A program made the translations under genes and the position numbers. Below, piece after piece: positions 45,963 to 56,217 of a DNA stretch of 64,000 bases (its first letter is position 1; the number at the start of each line of letters is the position of its first letter). Source of the stretch: Sulfuricystis thermophila (GTDB lineage Bacteria; Pseudomonadota; Gammaproteobacteria; Burkholderiales; Rhodocyclaceae); assembly GCF_004323595.1 (NCBI RefSeq), contig NZ_AP019373.1, positions 124,001 through 188,000 of the forward strand, given 5' to 3'. The notes under the pieces are model-generated. The model saw nothing but the letters and a program-made list of their open reading frames with translations. It searched no databases and was not told the DNA's origin.

Positions 45963-46091
45963 AACTCCGTCGCCGAGAAGGCGCTCGACGGCCTCTACCT
46001 GATGATCGCCGAGGAAGAAAAGGCGATTCGCGAAAACCCGGTCGGCGCCGCCGGCAATCTGGCGCAGAAGGTGTTCGGCGCGCTGAAGTGA
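45963..46091 (+). pseudogene. C-terminal remnant of a DUF4197 protein
   Basis: An open stretch without start codon encodes 42 residues ending in TGA. VAEKALDGLYLMIAEEEKAIRENP and LAQKVFGALK agree with the C-terminus of DUF4197 proteins. In-frame stops upstream (45939-45941) and the pstS promoter directly before it show the rest of the gene is gone. A copy of the 26-bp repeat starts at its stop codon. It marks a rearrangement junction between the pst operon and rep. Confidence 0.72.
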
Positions 46092-46115
46092 AAGTCGGCG
46101 CTGGCGGGACGGCAC
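46090..46115 (+). repeat. 26-bp dispersed repeat, intergenic copy before rep
   Basis: A near-consensus copy reading AAAGTCGGCGCTGGCGGGAC then GGCACC, starting in the stop codon of the DUF4197 remnant and 31 bp before rep. It is one of two copies not read within a protein. Confidence 0.85.
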
Positions 46116-46146
46116 CGACCACCCCGTCAGACCACAACCGCTCTCC

Positions 46147-48126
46147 ATGCAAGGACTCAACCCACCCCAACGGGAGGCGATCCGTTATCTCGACGGTCCG
46201 CTCTTGGTGCTGGCCGGCGCCGGCTCCGGCAAGACGCGCGTGATCACCGAGAAGATCGCCTATCTGATCGGCGAAGTCGGCCTGCAGCCCGCGCACGTCA
46301 CGGCGATCACCTTCACCAACAAGGCCGCGCGTGAGATGAAGGAGCGCGTCGCCAAGCGCGTCGGCGAGCGTGCCAGCGAAGTGAATATCAGCACCTTCCA
46401 CGCGCTGGGCGCGAAGTTTCTGCGCATGGAGGCCAAGGCGGCGGGCTTGAAACCCGGCTTTTCGATTCTCGATGCCAGCGATACTTCGGCGCTGTTCGCC
46501 GAGCTGATGAAGGATGCCGACAAAGCGCGCGTGAAGCTGATCCAGCAGCGCATCTCGTTGTGGAAGAATGCGCTGCTCGGCCCCGAGGACGTCGTTCCCG
46601 CGGACGACCTCGAAGCCGGCGCGGCCCGCGTCTATGCCGACTACGAACGCACGCTTCATGCCTACCAGGCCGTCGATTTCGACGACCTGATCATTAAGCC
46701 GGTGCGGCTGCTCGAACAGGACGAAGAAATCGCCGCGCGCTGGCGCACACGCATCTGGCACCTCTTGGTCGATGAATACCAGGACACCAACCGCTGCCAG
46801 AACCGGCTGATGCGCTTGCTCACCGGCGAGCGCGCCGCGTTCACCGCGGTGGGCGACGACGACCAGTCGATCTATGCCTGGCGCGGCGCCGACGTCGAAA
46901 ACTTGAACCAGCTCGCCGCCGACTATCCGCGTCTCAAGGTCGTCAAGCTCGAACAGAACTACCGCTCGACGACGCGCATCCTCAAGGCGGCCAACAGCGT
47001 GATCCGCCACAATCCCAAGCTGTTCGAGAAGAAGCTCTGGTCGGACAAGGGGCATGGCGAGGTGATCCGCGTCATGGCCTGCCGTGACGATCAGCACGAG
47101 GCGGAATGGGTGGTCACGCGGCTGCTGGCGCACAAGTTCGAGACACGCGGCCGCTGGCGCGACTACGCGATCCTCTATCGCGGCAATCATCAGGCGCGCC
47201 TCTTCGAGCAGCAGCTACGCGCCCACAAGGTGCCCTATCGGCTCTCCGGTGGTCAATCCTTTTTCGACAAAAGCGAGATCAAAGACCTCACCAGTTATCT
47301 GCGTCTGTTGGCGAATCGTGAAGACGATCCGGCCTTCATCCGCGCCGTCACCACGCCCAAGCGGGGTATCGGCGGCACGACGCTCGAAGCGCTCGGCCAG
47401 GCGGCGGGACGACGTCACATCGGCCTGTTCGCGGCGATCTGCGCGCCGGGCATCGAGCTCGAAATCAAGGCCGCACCCCTGGCTGCTTTGCGCGAATTCG
47501 CCGCCTTCATCGATCGCATGGCATCGCGCGCCGAGCGCGAACCGGCAGGACAGGTGCTCGCCGACTTCCTCAAGGCGATCGGCTACGAGGCTTGGTTGCT
47601 GGAAAGCATGGAGCCGCGTGAGGCCGAAGCGCGGCTTGCCAACGTGCGCGACTTCGTCCAATGGCTGGCGGCGAAAGGTGAGGAGGAGAACAAGACCCTC
47701 CTGGAACTGGCGCAGACCGTGGCGCTGATCACGATGCTCGACCAGGAAGAGGCAGATGCCGACGCGGTGCAGCTCGCCACCTTGCACGCGGCGAAGGGGC
47801 TGGAATTCCGCCATGTCTTCCTGGTCGGCGTCGAGGAGGGCATCTTGCCGCACCGCGAGGCCATCGACGCCGGCAACATCGAGGAAGAGCGGCGGCTCAT
47901 GTATGTCGGCATCACGCGCGCGCAGCTCTCCCTCAACGTGAGCTGGTGTCTGAAGCGCAAACAGGGCAAGGAGATCGTCGAGCGCACGCCGTCGCGTTTC
48001 ATCGCCGAGATGGGCGACGATGTCAGACACGAGGGTCAGGGTGCCGTCCCGGAAGCAGAGACTGTCGACAAGGCCGCCGGCAATGCGCGGCTGGCGGCCT
48101 TCAAGGCGCTGTTGAAACAGCCTTGA
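46147..48126 (+). CDS. rep: ATP-dependent DNA helicase Rep (UvrD/Rep family)
   Basis: A superfamily 1A 3'-5' helicase of 659 residues, the usual Rep length. Motifs in order are LNPPQREAI (Q motif), LAGAGSGKT (Walker A), [25 protein letters not shown] (Walker B), [34 protein letters not shown] and [12 protein letters not shown]. Rep helps replication forks pass protein blocks. Its 3' end overlaps the convergent cca gene by 26 bp. Confidence 0.94.
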   Translation: MQGLNPPQREAIRYLDGPLLVLAGAGSGKTRVITEKIAYLIGEVGLQPAHVTAITFTNKAAREMKERVAKRVGERASEVNISTFHALGAKFLRMEAKAAGLKPGFSILDASDTSALFAELMKDADKARVKLIQQRISLWKNALLGPEDVVPADDLEAGAARVYADYERTLHAYQAVDFDDLIIKPVRLLEQDEEIAARWRTRIWHLLVDEYQDTNRCQNRLMRLLTGERAAFTAVGDDDQSIYAWRGADVENLNQLAADYPRLKVVKLEQNYRSTTRILKAANSVIRHNPKLFEKKLWSDKGHGEVIRVMACRDDQHEAEWVVTRLLAHKFETRGRWRDYAILYRGNHQARLFEQQLRAHKVPYRLSGGQSFFDKSEIKDLTSYLRLLANREDDPAFIRAVTTPKRGIGGTTLEALGQAAGRRHIGLFAAICAPGIELEIKAAPLAALREFAAFIDRMASRAEREPAGQVLADFLKAIGYEAWLLESMEPREAEARLANVRDFVQWLAAKGEEENKTLLELAQTVALITMLDQEEADADAVQLATLHAAKGLEFRHVFLVGVEEGILPHREAIDAGNIEEERRLMYVGITRAQLSLNVSWCLKRKQGKEIVERTPSRFIAEMGDDVRHEGQGAVPEAETVDKAAGNARLAAFKALLKQP

Positions 48127-49318
48127 TCGCCGCCACGCGCGCTTCATGAATGCGCGCGGGAATCTGCTGCGGATCGGCGCAAGCTTTGGCGATCGCGCCG
48201 GCATCGACGGCCTGCGCCGCGGCGAGTGCCTGCCGCCAGCTGCGGGCCGCCGCGTAGTCCTTGTCTTCCCAGCCAAGCCGGCCGCGGTAATCGGCTTCGC
48301 AGGCCGCGAGGATTTCCGTGAAGCGGGCCGGACGGCGCAGCGCATCGCAGCGCTCCAGAATCTTAAGCTGCGTTTCTGGGCGCAGTTCGGCGACCTTGTG
48401 GAGGTCGCCGTGGAAGCGCGCCACCAGGAGCGCGAGATCACGGCAGGCGGCCGGCACCTTGAGACGTGCGGCGAGCGGCTCGATGAGCGCGACGCTTTTC
48501 TGCTCGTGGCCGACGTGGCGCGGCAGGATTTCGGCCGGCGTCATCCCCTTGCCCAGATCGTGGGTGAGCGCGGCAAAGCGCGCCGGCAGGGAGAGATTCA
48601 GGCGCGCGGCCATGTCGATCACCATCATCACATGCACGCCGGTATCCACCTCCGGATGGTAGTCGGCGCGCTGCGGCACGCCCCAGAGACGATCGAGCTC
48701 CGGCAACAGTTTCGCCAGTGCGCCGCAGGCGCGCAGAGACTCGAACATCCGCGAGGGGCGGTGCTCCATGAGGCCCCGCGCCAGCTCCTGCCAGACGCGT
48801 TCCGGCACCAGGTGATCGACCTCGCCGTTTTCCACCACCGCGCGCATCAGGGCCAGCGTCTCCGGCGCGATGGAAAAGTCGGCGAAGCGCGCGGCAAAAC
48901 GCGCGACGCGCAGGATGCGCACCGGATCCTCGGCGAAGGCCGGCGAGACGTGGCGCAGGATCTTCTTCTCCAGATCGGCGCGGCCGCCGAAAGGGTCGAT
49001 CAGCGTGCCGTCCTCGGCCTTGGCGATCGTATTGATCGTCAGGTCGCGGCGCGCCAGATCCTCCTCCAGCGTCACCTCGGGCGAGGTATGAAAAGTGAAG
49101 CCGTGATAGCCGCGGCCGCTTTTCCGTTCGGTGCGTGCCAGGGCGTATTCCTCATGCGTGCGCGGGTGCAGGAACACCGGGAAATCCTTGCCGACCGGCG
49201 TAAAGCCGCGGGAGAGCATTTCTTCAGGGGTGCTGCCTACCACCACCCAGTCGCGATCCTGCACCGGCAGGCCGAGCAGTTCGTCGCGCACTGCGCCGCC
49301 GACGCAGAAAACCTTCAT
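48101..49318 (-). CDS. cca: CCA tRNA nucleotidyltransferase with HD domain
   Basis: This enzyme adds or repairs the CCA end of tRNAs. The 405 residues begin [33 protein letters not shown], with the GG and DxD-type metal motifs. [16 protein letters not shown] lies at the tRNA-nucleotide site, and an HD-domain phosphohydrolase follows ([12 protein letters not shown]), as in the multifunctional gammaproteobacterial and betaproteobacterial type. It overlaps the next minus-strand gene by four bases (ATGA). Confidence 0.96.
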   Translation of the reverse strand: MKVFCVGGAVRDELLGLPVQDRDWVVVGSTPEEMLSRGFTPVGKDFPVFLHPRTHEEYALARTERKSGRGYHGFTFHTSPEVTLEEDLARRDLTINTIAKAEDGTLIDPFGGRADLEKKILRHVSPAFAEDPVRILRVARFAARFADFSIAPETLALMRAVVENGEVDHLVPERVWQELARGLMEHRPSRMFESLRACGALAKLLPELDRLWGVPQRADYHPEVDTGVHVMMVIDMAARLNLSLPARFAALTHDLGKGMTPAEILPRHVGHEQKSVALIEPLAARLKVPAACRDLALLVARFHGDLHKVAELRPETQLKILERCDALRRPARFTEILAACEADYRGRLGWEDKDYAAARSWRQALAAAQAVDAGAIAKACADPQQIPARIHEARVAAIKAVSTAP

Positions 49319-50193
49319 TGCTTGGCGAGATAGCCCGGCGCCACCGCTTCGAGCGGCGTGGCGGCCAGACCGAAGGGCAGCGTGCAGCCTTGCGGACAGA
49401 CGTTCGGTACCTGCATCGAACGCACGTTGTCACGCGTCATCGGACCGTTGGGCAGCCATTCCATGACGAATGCCTGCAGATAGGAAAGCGCGAGGGGCAA
49501 ACCGATGATCGGGCGTGGATGGCCGGAAAGCCAGCCGGTATAGGCGACCAGCTCGCGCAGGGTATAGACGCGCGGACCACAAAGCGGATAGGTTTGTCCC
49601 TGGCTTTCGGGATGATCGAGACTGGCGACGATGGCCGAGACGACGTCCTCGACCCAGACCGGCTGGAAGCGCGCCTCGGGACAGGCGAGCGGCACCAGCG
49701 GCGCGAGCTCGAGCAGCGAGGCGAACAGCGTCAGGAAGCTGTCGCCGCGGCCGAAGATCACCGAGGGCTGGAAGATCGTCGCTTGCGGATAGGCGGCCTT
49801 CACCGCCGCCTCGCCTGCGGCCTTGCTCTGCAGATATTCGGAGGGGGCATCCGGCGCGGCGGCGAGCGCCGAGATGTGGATCAGCCGCGGAACATTGGCC
49901 GCGGCGGCGGCGCGGGCGATTTTCCCTGGCAGCTCGACGTGCGTGCGCTGGAAATCGCCTTTGAGGATGCCGACGAGGCTGACGACCAGATCCTGTCCGG
50001 CCATCAGTCGGGCCAGCGTGGCCGGGTCATGCACGTCGGCTTCGATGACGCTGGCGGTCGGCAGGACGGTGAGATGTTTCGCCCGTTCGCGGCGGCGCGT
50101 CGGCAGTGTCAGCGCAAAGTCGGCGCTGGCGAGACGGCACGCCAGCGCGCTGCCCAGAAAGCCGGTGCCGCCGATCAACAAAGCGTTCTTCAT
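49315..50193 (-). CDS. Complex I NDUFA9-like NAD(P)-binding protein
   Basis: A 292-residue extended short-chain dehydrogenase related to the NDUFA9 subunit family. The N-terminal dinucleotide fold has [44 protein letters not shown] and [21 protein letters not shown] are also typical. These bacterial proteins have no settled function; quinone or NAD(P)-related roles have been proposed. It overlaps cca and slt by four bases. Residues SADFALTLP are encoded by a copy of the 26-bp repeat. Confidence 0.85.
   Translation of the reverse strand: MKNALLIGGTGFLGSALACRLASADFALTLPTRRRERAKHLTVLPTASVIEADVHDPATLARLMAGQDLVVSLVGILKGDFQRTHVELPGKIARAAAAANVPRLIHISALAAAPDAPSEYLQSKAAGEAAVKAAYPQATIFQPSVIFGRGDSFLTLFASLLELAPLVPLACPEARFQPVWVEDVVSAIVASLDHPESQGQTYPLCGPRVYTLRELVAYTGWLSGHPRPIIGLPLALSYLQAFVMEWLPNGPMTRDNVRSMQVPNVCPQGCTLPFGLAATPLEAVAPGYLAKQ
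50115..50140 (+). repeat. 26-bp dispersed repeat, copy in the NDUFA9-like gene
   Basis: A near-consensus copy reading AAAGTCGGCGCTGGCGAGAC then GGCAC. On the minus strand it encodes residues just after the dinucleotide-binding loop, an odd place for an insertion, since the spacing to the next beta strand should matter. Confidence 0.75.
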
Positions 50194-52142
50194 GGCAGGT
50201 TTTCCGCGGGAGTATCACCAAAACCGCGCGGGCGAATGGTGCCGAGCCGCGCCGTCAGCGAAGGCGCCGCTCCTTCCATCACGATGGCATAGTGCATCGC
50301 ATTCGCCATCACCTTCTTCACATAATCGCGCGTTTCGTTGAACGGGATCGTCTCGGCGTAGATCGCGCCTTCGAGCGGCACGTCGGCACGCCATTTGCGC
50401 GCCCGCCCAGGTCCGGCGTTGTAGGCGGCGGTGGCGAGCACGGGGTGGTCATCGAGACTGTCCATCACCATGCGCAGGTAGTTCGTGCCGAGCGTCACGT
50501 TGATGTCCATGTCGGTGACCTTGCCCGGATGGTAACTGGTCAGGCCGATCTTTTTCGCCACCCATTTCGCAGTGGCGGGCATCAGTTGCATCAGACCCTT
50601 GGCGCCGGCGCTCGATTTCGCGTCCATCACGAAGCGGCTTTCCTGGCGCATCAGCCCATACACCCAGGCGGGATCCAGTGCGACCTCGCGCACGCGCGGC
50701 GCGACTTGTTCGAAAAACGGCGTCGGATAGCGCAGCGCGAAATCGTGTTCGGCGCGGGTGCGCTCGGCGGTGTTGATCGCACGGTCGATGACCTCGTTGC
50801 GGCGGGCAAGATCGGCGGCGGCCAAAAGCTGCCGGTCGTTCATGCCGGCCAGCGCCCAGTTCCACTCGCGCACGCCCTCGTTGCGCAGTTCGGCGCGGAT
50901 CAGCGCCAGCGCACGTATCAGCGTGGGATGGCTTTCGGCCTCACGACGCTCTTCGGGGCTCGGCGGCTGGGCGGGTGGCGGCAGACCGATCCGCTGCCCG
51001 AGCGCCTCGCTGGCGAGGATGCCATAGAAATCGTCCTTGCCGGCGATCTGCCGATAAAGCATTTGCGCCTCATCCGACCTGCCGAGCGCGGCCAGGGCCC
51101 GCGCGCGCCAGTAGCGCCATTCCGGCCGGTCGGTCAGCGTTGCGGGAAGCTGGGCGCTCGCGCGCAACACCCCCTGCCAGTCGCCGGCGCGCAAGCTCGC
51201 GCGGATGCGCCAGCCATGTTGTTCGTCGTCGAAGCGTGCGCCGAGCTGCTCTGCGCGGTCGAACCAGTCGACCGCCTCGGCTTGGTGGGCCAGTGCGGCG
51301 GCGAGCGCGAGGCGTCCCCAGACGAGAGCACGCAGATCGGCGGGCAGCCGCGCCTCGATCTCCTGCCAGCGCGCTGCGGCGACATGCACGTCGGAGCGGG
51401 CCATACGCAGAATGGCGAGCGCGATGAGTTCGCCACCGTGGCGCTGGGTGGCGAAACGTTCGCTCAACCGTATCGCAGCCCGGACCGGATGCTCGGCAAT
51501 GTCGTCCAGCTCGCGCATCGTGGGCGCCTTGCCGTCGGGCAGCCAGCTGGCGAGGACCCTCGCTTCCTTGAGCTTGCCGCCCGCCCATTGGCGGAACAGG
51601 CGCTCCCACAACATCTCGCTCGGCAGCTCGCCTCTCGCTGCGAGGCGCCCCAGCGGTGACAGGCAGCTCGTGGCGAGCGGCTGCGGGGAGGCCAGGATCG
51701 CCAGCGCATCCTTTGACGCCTCGGGCTCACCGAGCTGCAAGCGCGCTTCGAGACCGCGGCAGAGGCTTTCCGCATCGGGTCGCTGCAAGCGGGCGAATTG
51801 TTCGCGCGCGCGTTGCCAGTCCTGCCGTTCGACCAGCCACTTGAGCCATTCGGCGCGCATCTTCTCGCCGAGCCAAGTGCCGGCCTCGCGCTCGACGAAT
51901 TCCGCGACACCTTCGTCCGAAGGATTCTTTCGGTCGGCGAGCTGCAGACTCAATTGAAAGTAACGCGCCCAAGCTGCGAGCGGATGTGTGCCCAGGCTCG
52001 CCACGGCATCGGCGAGTGCCGCGCGATCCTTCCTGGCATAAGCCTCGCGTGCGGCAGCGAAAGCCGCGTCTTCAGCCGCCGGTGCCGCCTGCAGCCAGGC
52101 CGGCAGGGTGATGAGTAGCACGGTGGCGAGGAAACGTTTCAT
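50190..52142 (-). CDS. slt: Soluble lytic murein transglycosylase
   Basis: Slt cleaves glycan strands in the periplasm, forming anhydro-muropeptides. The 650 residues have a signal peptide (1-19) and a long alpha-helical superhelical domain of TPR-like repeats (about 25-460). The C-terminal catalytic domain has the acid Glu in YGLMRQESRF and SSAGAKGLMQLMPATA, NVTLGTNYLRMV and AYNAGPGRARKW. Start 52142 is set by the signal peptide. It is divergent from the cyclo-ligase gene with 55 bp between. Confidence 0.95.
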   Translation of the reverse strand: MKRFLATVLLITLPAWLQAAPAAEDAAFAAAREAYARKDRAALADAVASLGTHPLAAWARYFQLSLQLADRKNPSDEGVAEFVEREAGTWLGEKMRAEWLKWLVERQDWQRAREQFARLQRPDAESLCRGLEARLQLGEPEASKDALAILASPQPLATSCLSPLGRLAARGELPSEMLWERLFRQWAGGKLKEARVLASWLPDGKAPTMRELDDIAEHPVRAAIRLSERFATQRHGGELIALAILRMARSDVHVAAARWQEIEARLPADLRALVWGRLALAAALAHQAEAVDWFDRAEQLGARFDDEQHGWRIRASLRAGDWQGVLRASAQLPATLTDRPEWRYWRARALAALGRSDEAQMLYRQIAGKDDFYGILASEALGQRIGLPPPAQPPSPEERREAESHPTLIRALALIRAELRNEGVREWNWALAGMNDRQLLAAADLARRNEVIDRAINTAERTRAEHDFALRYPTPFFEQVAPRVREVALDPAWVYGLMRQESRFVMDAKSSAGAKGLMQLMPATAKWVAKKIGLTSYHPGKVTDMDINVTLGTNYLRMVMDSLDDHPVLATAAYNAGPGRARKWRADVPLEGAIYAETIPFNETRDYVKKVMANAMHYAIVMEGAAPSLTARLGTIRPRGFGDTPAENLP

Positions 52143-52197
52143 CTTGTGACGACTCCGCTCGAATCTTTTCAGATTAGCATAGTGCGAGAGGCCCACC

Positions 52198-52797
52198 ATG
52201 ACCGAGAAAACCCGCCAAACCGCCGTTGATCCAGATGCCCTACGGGCGAGGCTGCGACGCGAGATGATTGCCGCGCGCATGGCGATGCCGGCGGCGGCGC
52301 ATCGGGCCGCCAGCGTGGCGGTCTGCCATCATCTCGGCGAGTTCCTGCTGGCGCGGCCGGCGGGGATGATCGCTTTCTGTTTGCCGATACGCGCCGAGGT
52401 GGATTGCCGCCCGTTGATCGAGCGGCTGCTCGCGGCCGGCTGGCAGGCCGCGATGCCGGTGGTGCGGGCGCTGAATGCGCCGATGGAGTTTTTCGCCTGG
52501 TGGCCGCAGGCGCCGATGAGCGTCGATCCCTACGGTATCCCGGTGCCGGCGACACATCGCACGCGCGAGCCGGAGGTCCTGCTGCTGCCCCTCGTCGCCT
52601 TCGACGCGGCGGGTTATCGTCTCGGCTACGGGGGCGGTTATTTCGATCGCACGCTGGCGGCGATGCGCGCGCATCCGCTGACGATCGGCGTCGGTTTCGA
52701 TCTGGGCGCGGTGGACGATCTGCAGCCCCAGCCGCACGACATCCCGCTCGACCTGATCGTGACGGAAAGCGGAATACGCAGCTTCAAGCACCCCTGA
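52198..52797 (+). CDS. 5-formyltetrahydrofolate cyclo-ligase
   Basis: This enzyme recycles 5-formyl-THF to 5,10-methenyl-THF using ATP. The 199 residues show LRREMIAARMAMP at the N-terminus, VLLLPLVAFDAAGYRLGYGGGYFDRTL (the ATP/substrate signature) and HDIPLDLIVTESGI at the end. In gammaproteobacteria this gene follows 6S RNA, but the 55-bp upstream spacer here is too short for one. Confidence 0.93.
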   Translation: MTEKTRQTAVDPDALRARLRREMIAARMAMPAAAHRAASVAVCHHLGEFLLARPAGMIAFCLPIRAEVDCRPLIERLLAAGWQAAMPVVRALNAPMEFFAWWPQAPMSVDPYGIPVPATHRTREPEVLLLPLVAFDAAGYRLGYGGGYFDRTLAAMRAHPLTIGVGFDLGAVDDLQPQPHDIPLDLIVTESGIRSFKHP

Positions 52798-52830
52798 TCG
52801 CGCCACTCGATAGCCAGAAAGTCATAGACA

Positions 52831-54018
52831 ATGGAGCCTGCCCAAATGAAAACCTCGAACGCCATTCCGTTGATCACCCTCGCGCCGGTACTCGATGCCC
52901 GGCATGCCTGGGTCGCCTTGCGGCTGACGGCCGAAGCGCCTTTCGACACTGCCGGATTGCAGCGTCTCATCGAGGATTGCTCGCTGGCCGGCGTGTTGGG
53001 CACGCTGCCCTGTATCGTGCCGGCCGACCCGCTGCGCATCGATCCCGCGCTGACGAAGGATTTGCCGCGTGATCGTCTGATCCTGTTGTTCTCCTGGCAG
53101 ACAGGGGCGGAGGCAGCGCATCGCGAGACCCTGCAAGCCTTACGCAAGGCCGGGTTCGGTCTGATGGCCGCCGGCGTGCCGGCCGAGAATGCGGCATTGG
53201 CGCCCGAGATCACTTCCCTCGCGGTGGCCTGCCCCGGCAGCAGCGCGCCGGAACACCTGGTCAGGCTGCTGGTCGAGCGTCCCGGCCCGCATCTGGCGCT
53301 GGGCACGACCGAGAAGGTGTGCCCTGGATTTTGCCGCTTTCACTGGCTCGCCGGGCATTACGCGGGGATGGCTCTCCCGACGATGACGGGCGATCCGGCC
53401 ATGCGCAGCCAGCTGCTCCGTCTGCTGGCGCTGATCACCGCCGATGCCGAGCTGACCCAGATCGAGGCGGTGTTCAAGCGCGATGCCTACCTCTCCTACA
53501 AGCTATTGAGATTGGTGAATTCGGTCGCCTTCATGCCGAGGCGGCGGATCGAGAATTTTTCCCAGGCGCTGATCATGCTCGGGCGACGTCAACTGCTGCG
53601 CTGGGTGACGCTGCTGCTGTTCGCCCGACCGCCCGGAAGCGAGTTCGGCAACCCGCTGCTGCCGCTGGCCGCGCTGCGCGGCCAATTGCTCGAATCGATC
53701 GCCCGGCGGCGCGGCATGACGCATGACCAGTTCGACCAGGCCTTCATGACGGGGATGTTCTCGCTGCTCGATCAATTGTTCGGCCAGCCGCTGGCGGAAA
53801 TCCTCGCCCCGCTCAATCTCGCCAAGGAGATCGAGCAGGCGCTGCTGGGCCGGCATGGCGAGCTCGGCCTTTTCCTGAAGACAGCCGAGACCGCGGAACA
53901 GGACGACCTGCCGGCGCTTGCCGCAGCGCTCGCTTCGCTCGGCATCGATCGGGAAGCCTGGGCCGCGATGCTGATCGATGCGGCCGGCTGGGCAGCGCGG
54001 GTCGGCAGGGAAGCCTGA
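52831..54018 (+). CDS. HDOD-domain signalling protein with degenerate EAL-like N-terminus
   Basis: A 395-residue protein of the YuxH-like arrangement. The N-terminal part (about 1-190) aligns in general shape with EAL domains but lacks EAL and the other catalytic motifs. The C-terminal HDOD domain (about 195-380) has VFKRDAYLSYKLLRLVNSVAF and RIENFSQALIMLGRRQLLRWVTLLLFA. HDOD proteins act as scaffolds in signalling rather than enzymes. ATG 52846 has a better GGAG upstream and may be the true start. It is 11 bp upstream of the GGDEF-EAL gene, suggesting partnership. Confidence 0.85.
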   Translation: MEPAQMKTSNAIPLITLAPVLDARHAWVALRLTAEAPFDTAGLQRLIEDCSLAGVLGTLPCIVPADPLRIDPALTKDLPRDRLILLFSWQTGAEAAHRETLQALRKAGFGLMAAGVPAENAALAPEITSLAVACPGSSAPEHLVRLLVERPGPHLALGTTEKVCPGFCRFHWLAGHYAGMALPTMTGDPAMRSQLLRLLALITADAELTQIEAVFKRDAYLSYKLLRLVNSVAFMPRRRIENFSQALIMLGRRQLLRWVTLLLFARPPGSEFGNPLLPLAALRGQLLESIARRRGMTHDQFDQAFMTGMFSLLDQLFGQPLAEILAPLNLAKEIEQALLGRHGELGLFLKTAETAEQDDLPALAAALASLGIDREAWAAMLIDAAGWAARVGREA

Positions 54019-54029
54019 CCGGGAGGGCT

Positions 54030-56171
54030 ATGGCCGAGCACGAGAATCCCTTTCCCCTGCCAGCCATCCCCAGCCTCGAACAGGCGCGCGCGATGTGTGC
54101 GGCGGCGCGCGCGGTATCCGGCGCCTGCCAGCTCGCCAGCCAGGTCAAGGTGCTCGATCAGGTCCATGAGTCGATCATCACGATGGACCTCTCCGGCCAC
54201 ATCACCGGTTGGAACAAGATGGCCGAGAAAATGTTCGGCTATACCGCCGAAGAAGCGATCGGCAAGCACATCCTGTTCCTCTATGCCGATCCCGATGCCG
54301 AAGAGGACGCGGAATTCCGCGAGACGGCCTTTCTCGGTGAGAATGGCCACGAAATGGAAGTGCGCCGGCGCCGCAAGTCGGGCGAAGTGTTCTGGGCGAG
54401 CCTGCAGCTTTCCCTGGCTCACGACGAGAACGGCCAGCCGGTCGGCATCGTCGGTTATCTGTCCGACATCACTGCGCGCATCGAGACCGAAAAGACCTTG
54501 CGGCTGCATGCGCGCATCTTCGAGTTCAGCCAGGAGAGCATCCTGATCACCGGGCCGGACCGACGCATCCTGTCGGCGAATCCGGCATTCACGAAGATGA
54601 CCGGCTACACGGAAGAGGAAGTGATCGGCCGGCTGCCGACGCTCTTGCGCTCGGCGCGGCATCCACTGCATTTCTACGAAGAGCTCTGGCAGTGTGTCGA
54701 GGAAACCGGCAGCTGGCATGGCGAAATCTGGACCCGCCGCAAGAACGGCGAGGATTTCCCGAGCTGGGCCTCGATCAGCCTGGTGCGCAACCGCGAGGGC
54801 CGCATCTGCAACTATTTCTCGATCTTCGCCGACATCACCGAGCGCAAGGCAGCCGAGGAACGCATCCATCATCTCGCCTATTACGACAGCTTGACCGGCC
54901 TGCCCAACCGTGCGCTGCTGCACCGTCTGCTCGAACAGTCGCTCGCCGCATCGCGCCGTTACCGCCGCAGCGGTGCGTTGCTGTTCATCGACCTCAACCG
55001 CTTCAAGCCGATCAATGACAGTCTCGGCCATGCGGCTGGCGACCGGTTGCTGCAGCAGGTCGCCGAACGCCTGCGCACGGCGGTGCGCACCGAGGATGTC
55101 GTCGCCCGGCTCGGCGGCGATGAATTCGTCATCGCGCTGTTCGACATCGCGCGCCGCGAGCATGCGGCGCGGGTGGCGCAGAAGGTGCTCGATGCGTTGG
55201 AGCCACCCTTCCGTATCGAGGGGCACACGCTGCGTGTGGGTGCCGCGATCGGCATCAGCGTCTTTCCGCGTGATGGCAACACGCCGGAAACCCTGCTGCG
55301 CATGGCCGACATCGCGATGTATCGTTGCAAGGAAACCGGCCAGACCGGTTACATGTTCTTCAGCCAGGAGATGAACCGGCAGGCGCTCGAACGCCTGCGT
55401 CTCGAATCCGGCCTGCGCCAGGGCATCGCCCGCAACGAGCTGCGCCTGCTCTATCAGCCCAAGATCGATGTCGCCACCGGTCGTATCGCCGGTGCCGAGG
55501 CGCTGGTGCGCTGGCAGAACCCCGATCTCGGCCTGTTGCCGCCCGATGCCTTCATCCCAATCGCCGAAGAGACCGACCTGATCACCGACCTGACCGGCTG
55601 GGTGCTCGATGCCGCCTTGCAGCAGATGCGCGCCTGGGGGGAGGCTGGTTTGCAGCCTATGCGAATCGCGATCAATCTCTCGGCGCGCGATTTCCAACCC
55701 GGCTTGGCGGAACGGCTACAAGCCTTGCTGGAACGCCACGGCGTGGCGCCGGAACAAGTGCAGCTCGAGATCACCGAAAGCCTGCTGACCCAGCGCAATG
55801 CCATGGTCATGGAACTGATCGACAGCCTGGATGCACTGGGCGTTTCATTGGCATTGGACGATTTCGGCACCGGCTATTCGAGCCTCTCCTACCTCAAACG
55901 TTTCCCGATCGATACCTTGAAGATCGACCGTTCGTTCGTCAAGGGCATACCCGATGACGAGAACGACTGCGCGATCGCTCGGGCGATCATCAGCCTGGCG
56001 CACAGCCTCGATCTGCATGTCGTCGCCGAAGGGGTCGAGACGCGAGCGCAACTGGAGTTCCTCAGCCGGCTCGGCTGCCAGGAAATCCAGGGTTACCATT
56101 TCTCGCCGCCGGTGCCGCCAACGACGTTCGAAGAGATGCTCAAAGCCGGACTCACCATACCACCGCGTTGA
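54030..56171 (+). CDS. PAS-PAS-GGDEF-EAL cyclic di-GMP protein
   Basis: A 713-residue soluble protein. Two PAS domains with PAC motifs (about 45-155 and 165-280) precede a GGDEF domain (about 285-445) with intact LGGDEF and an EAL domain (about 455-705) with intact AGAEALVRW and DDFGTGYSSLSYLK. Both diguanylate cyclase and phosphodiesterase sites look complete; net activity cannot be predicted. GGGAGG precedes the ATG. It has no membrane segment, so it probably senses a cytoplasmic or redox signal. Confidence 0.93.
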   Translation: MAEHENPFPLPAIPSLEQARAMCAAARAVSGACQLASQVKVLDQVHESIITMDLSGHITGWNKMAEKMFGYTAEEAIGKHILFLYADPDAEEDAEFRETAFLGENGHEMEVRRRRKSGEVFWASLQLSLAHDENGQPVGIVGYLSDITARIETEKTLRLHARIFEFSQESILITGPDRRILSANPAFTKMTGYTEEEVIGRLPTLLRSARHPLHFYEELWQCVEETGSWHGEIWTRRKNGEDFPSWASISLVRNREGRICNYFSIFADITERKAAEERIHHLAYYDSLTGLPNRALLHRLLEQSLAASRRYRRSGALLFIDLNRFKPINDSLGHAAGDRLLQQVAERLRTAVRTEDVVARLGGDEFVIALFDIARREHAARVAQKVLDALEPPFRIEGHTLRVGAAIGISVFPRDGNTPETLLRMADIAMYRCKETGQTGYMFFSQEMNRQALERLRLESGLRQGIARNELRLLYQPKIDVATGRIAGAEALVRWQNPDLGLLPPDAFIPIAEETDLITDLTGWVLDAALQQMRAWGEAGLQPMRIAINLSARDFQPGLAERLQALLERHGVAPEQVQLEITESLLTQRNAMVMELIDSLDALGVSLALDDFGTGYSSLSYLKRFPIDTLKIDRSFVKGIPDDENDCAIARAIISLAHSLDLHVVAEGVETRAQLEFLSRLGCQEIQGYHFSPPVPPTTFEEMLKAGLTIPPR

Positions 56172-56184
56172 ACCTGTCCCATCT

Positions 56185-56210
56185 CGTGCCGTGCCGCCAG
56201 CGCCGACTTT
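56185..56210 (-). repeat. 26-bp dispersed repeat, intergenic copy
   Basis: CGTGCCGTGCCGCCAGCGCC followed by GACTTT in the 46-bp gap between the convergent GGDEF-EAL and patB genes. Lying between two stop codons, it cannot act on translation and could only affect RNA 3' ends or DNA. Confidence 0.78.
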
Positions 56211-56217
56211 GAGCGCC

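Noticed and set aside
45874-47190. Upstream extension of the pstS frame to 767 residues
   Set aside because: The extension is antisense to rep and passes through the Pho box. The signal peptide and ribosome-binding site fix the start at 45873.
48039-48062. GGTGCCGTCCCG run near the rep 3' end
   Set aside because: Only the first 12 bases match the repeat and the rest needs an insertion, so it is too weak.
52143-52197. Possible 6S RNA upstream of the cyclo-ligase gene
   Set aside because: The spacer is only 55 bp, and 6S RNA needs about 180.
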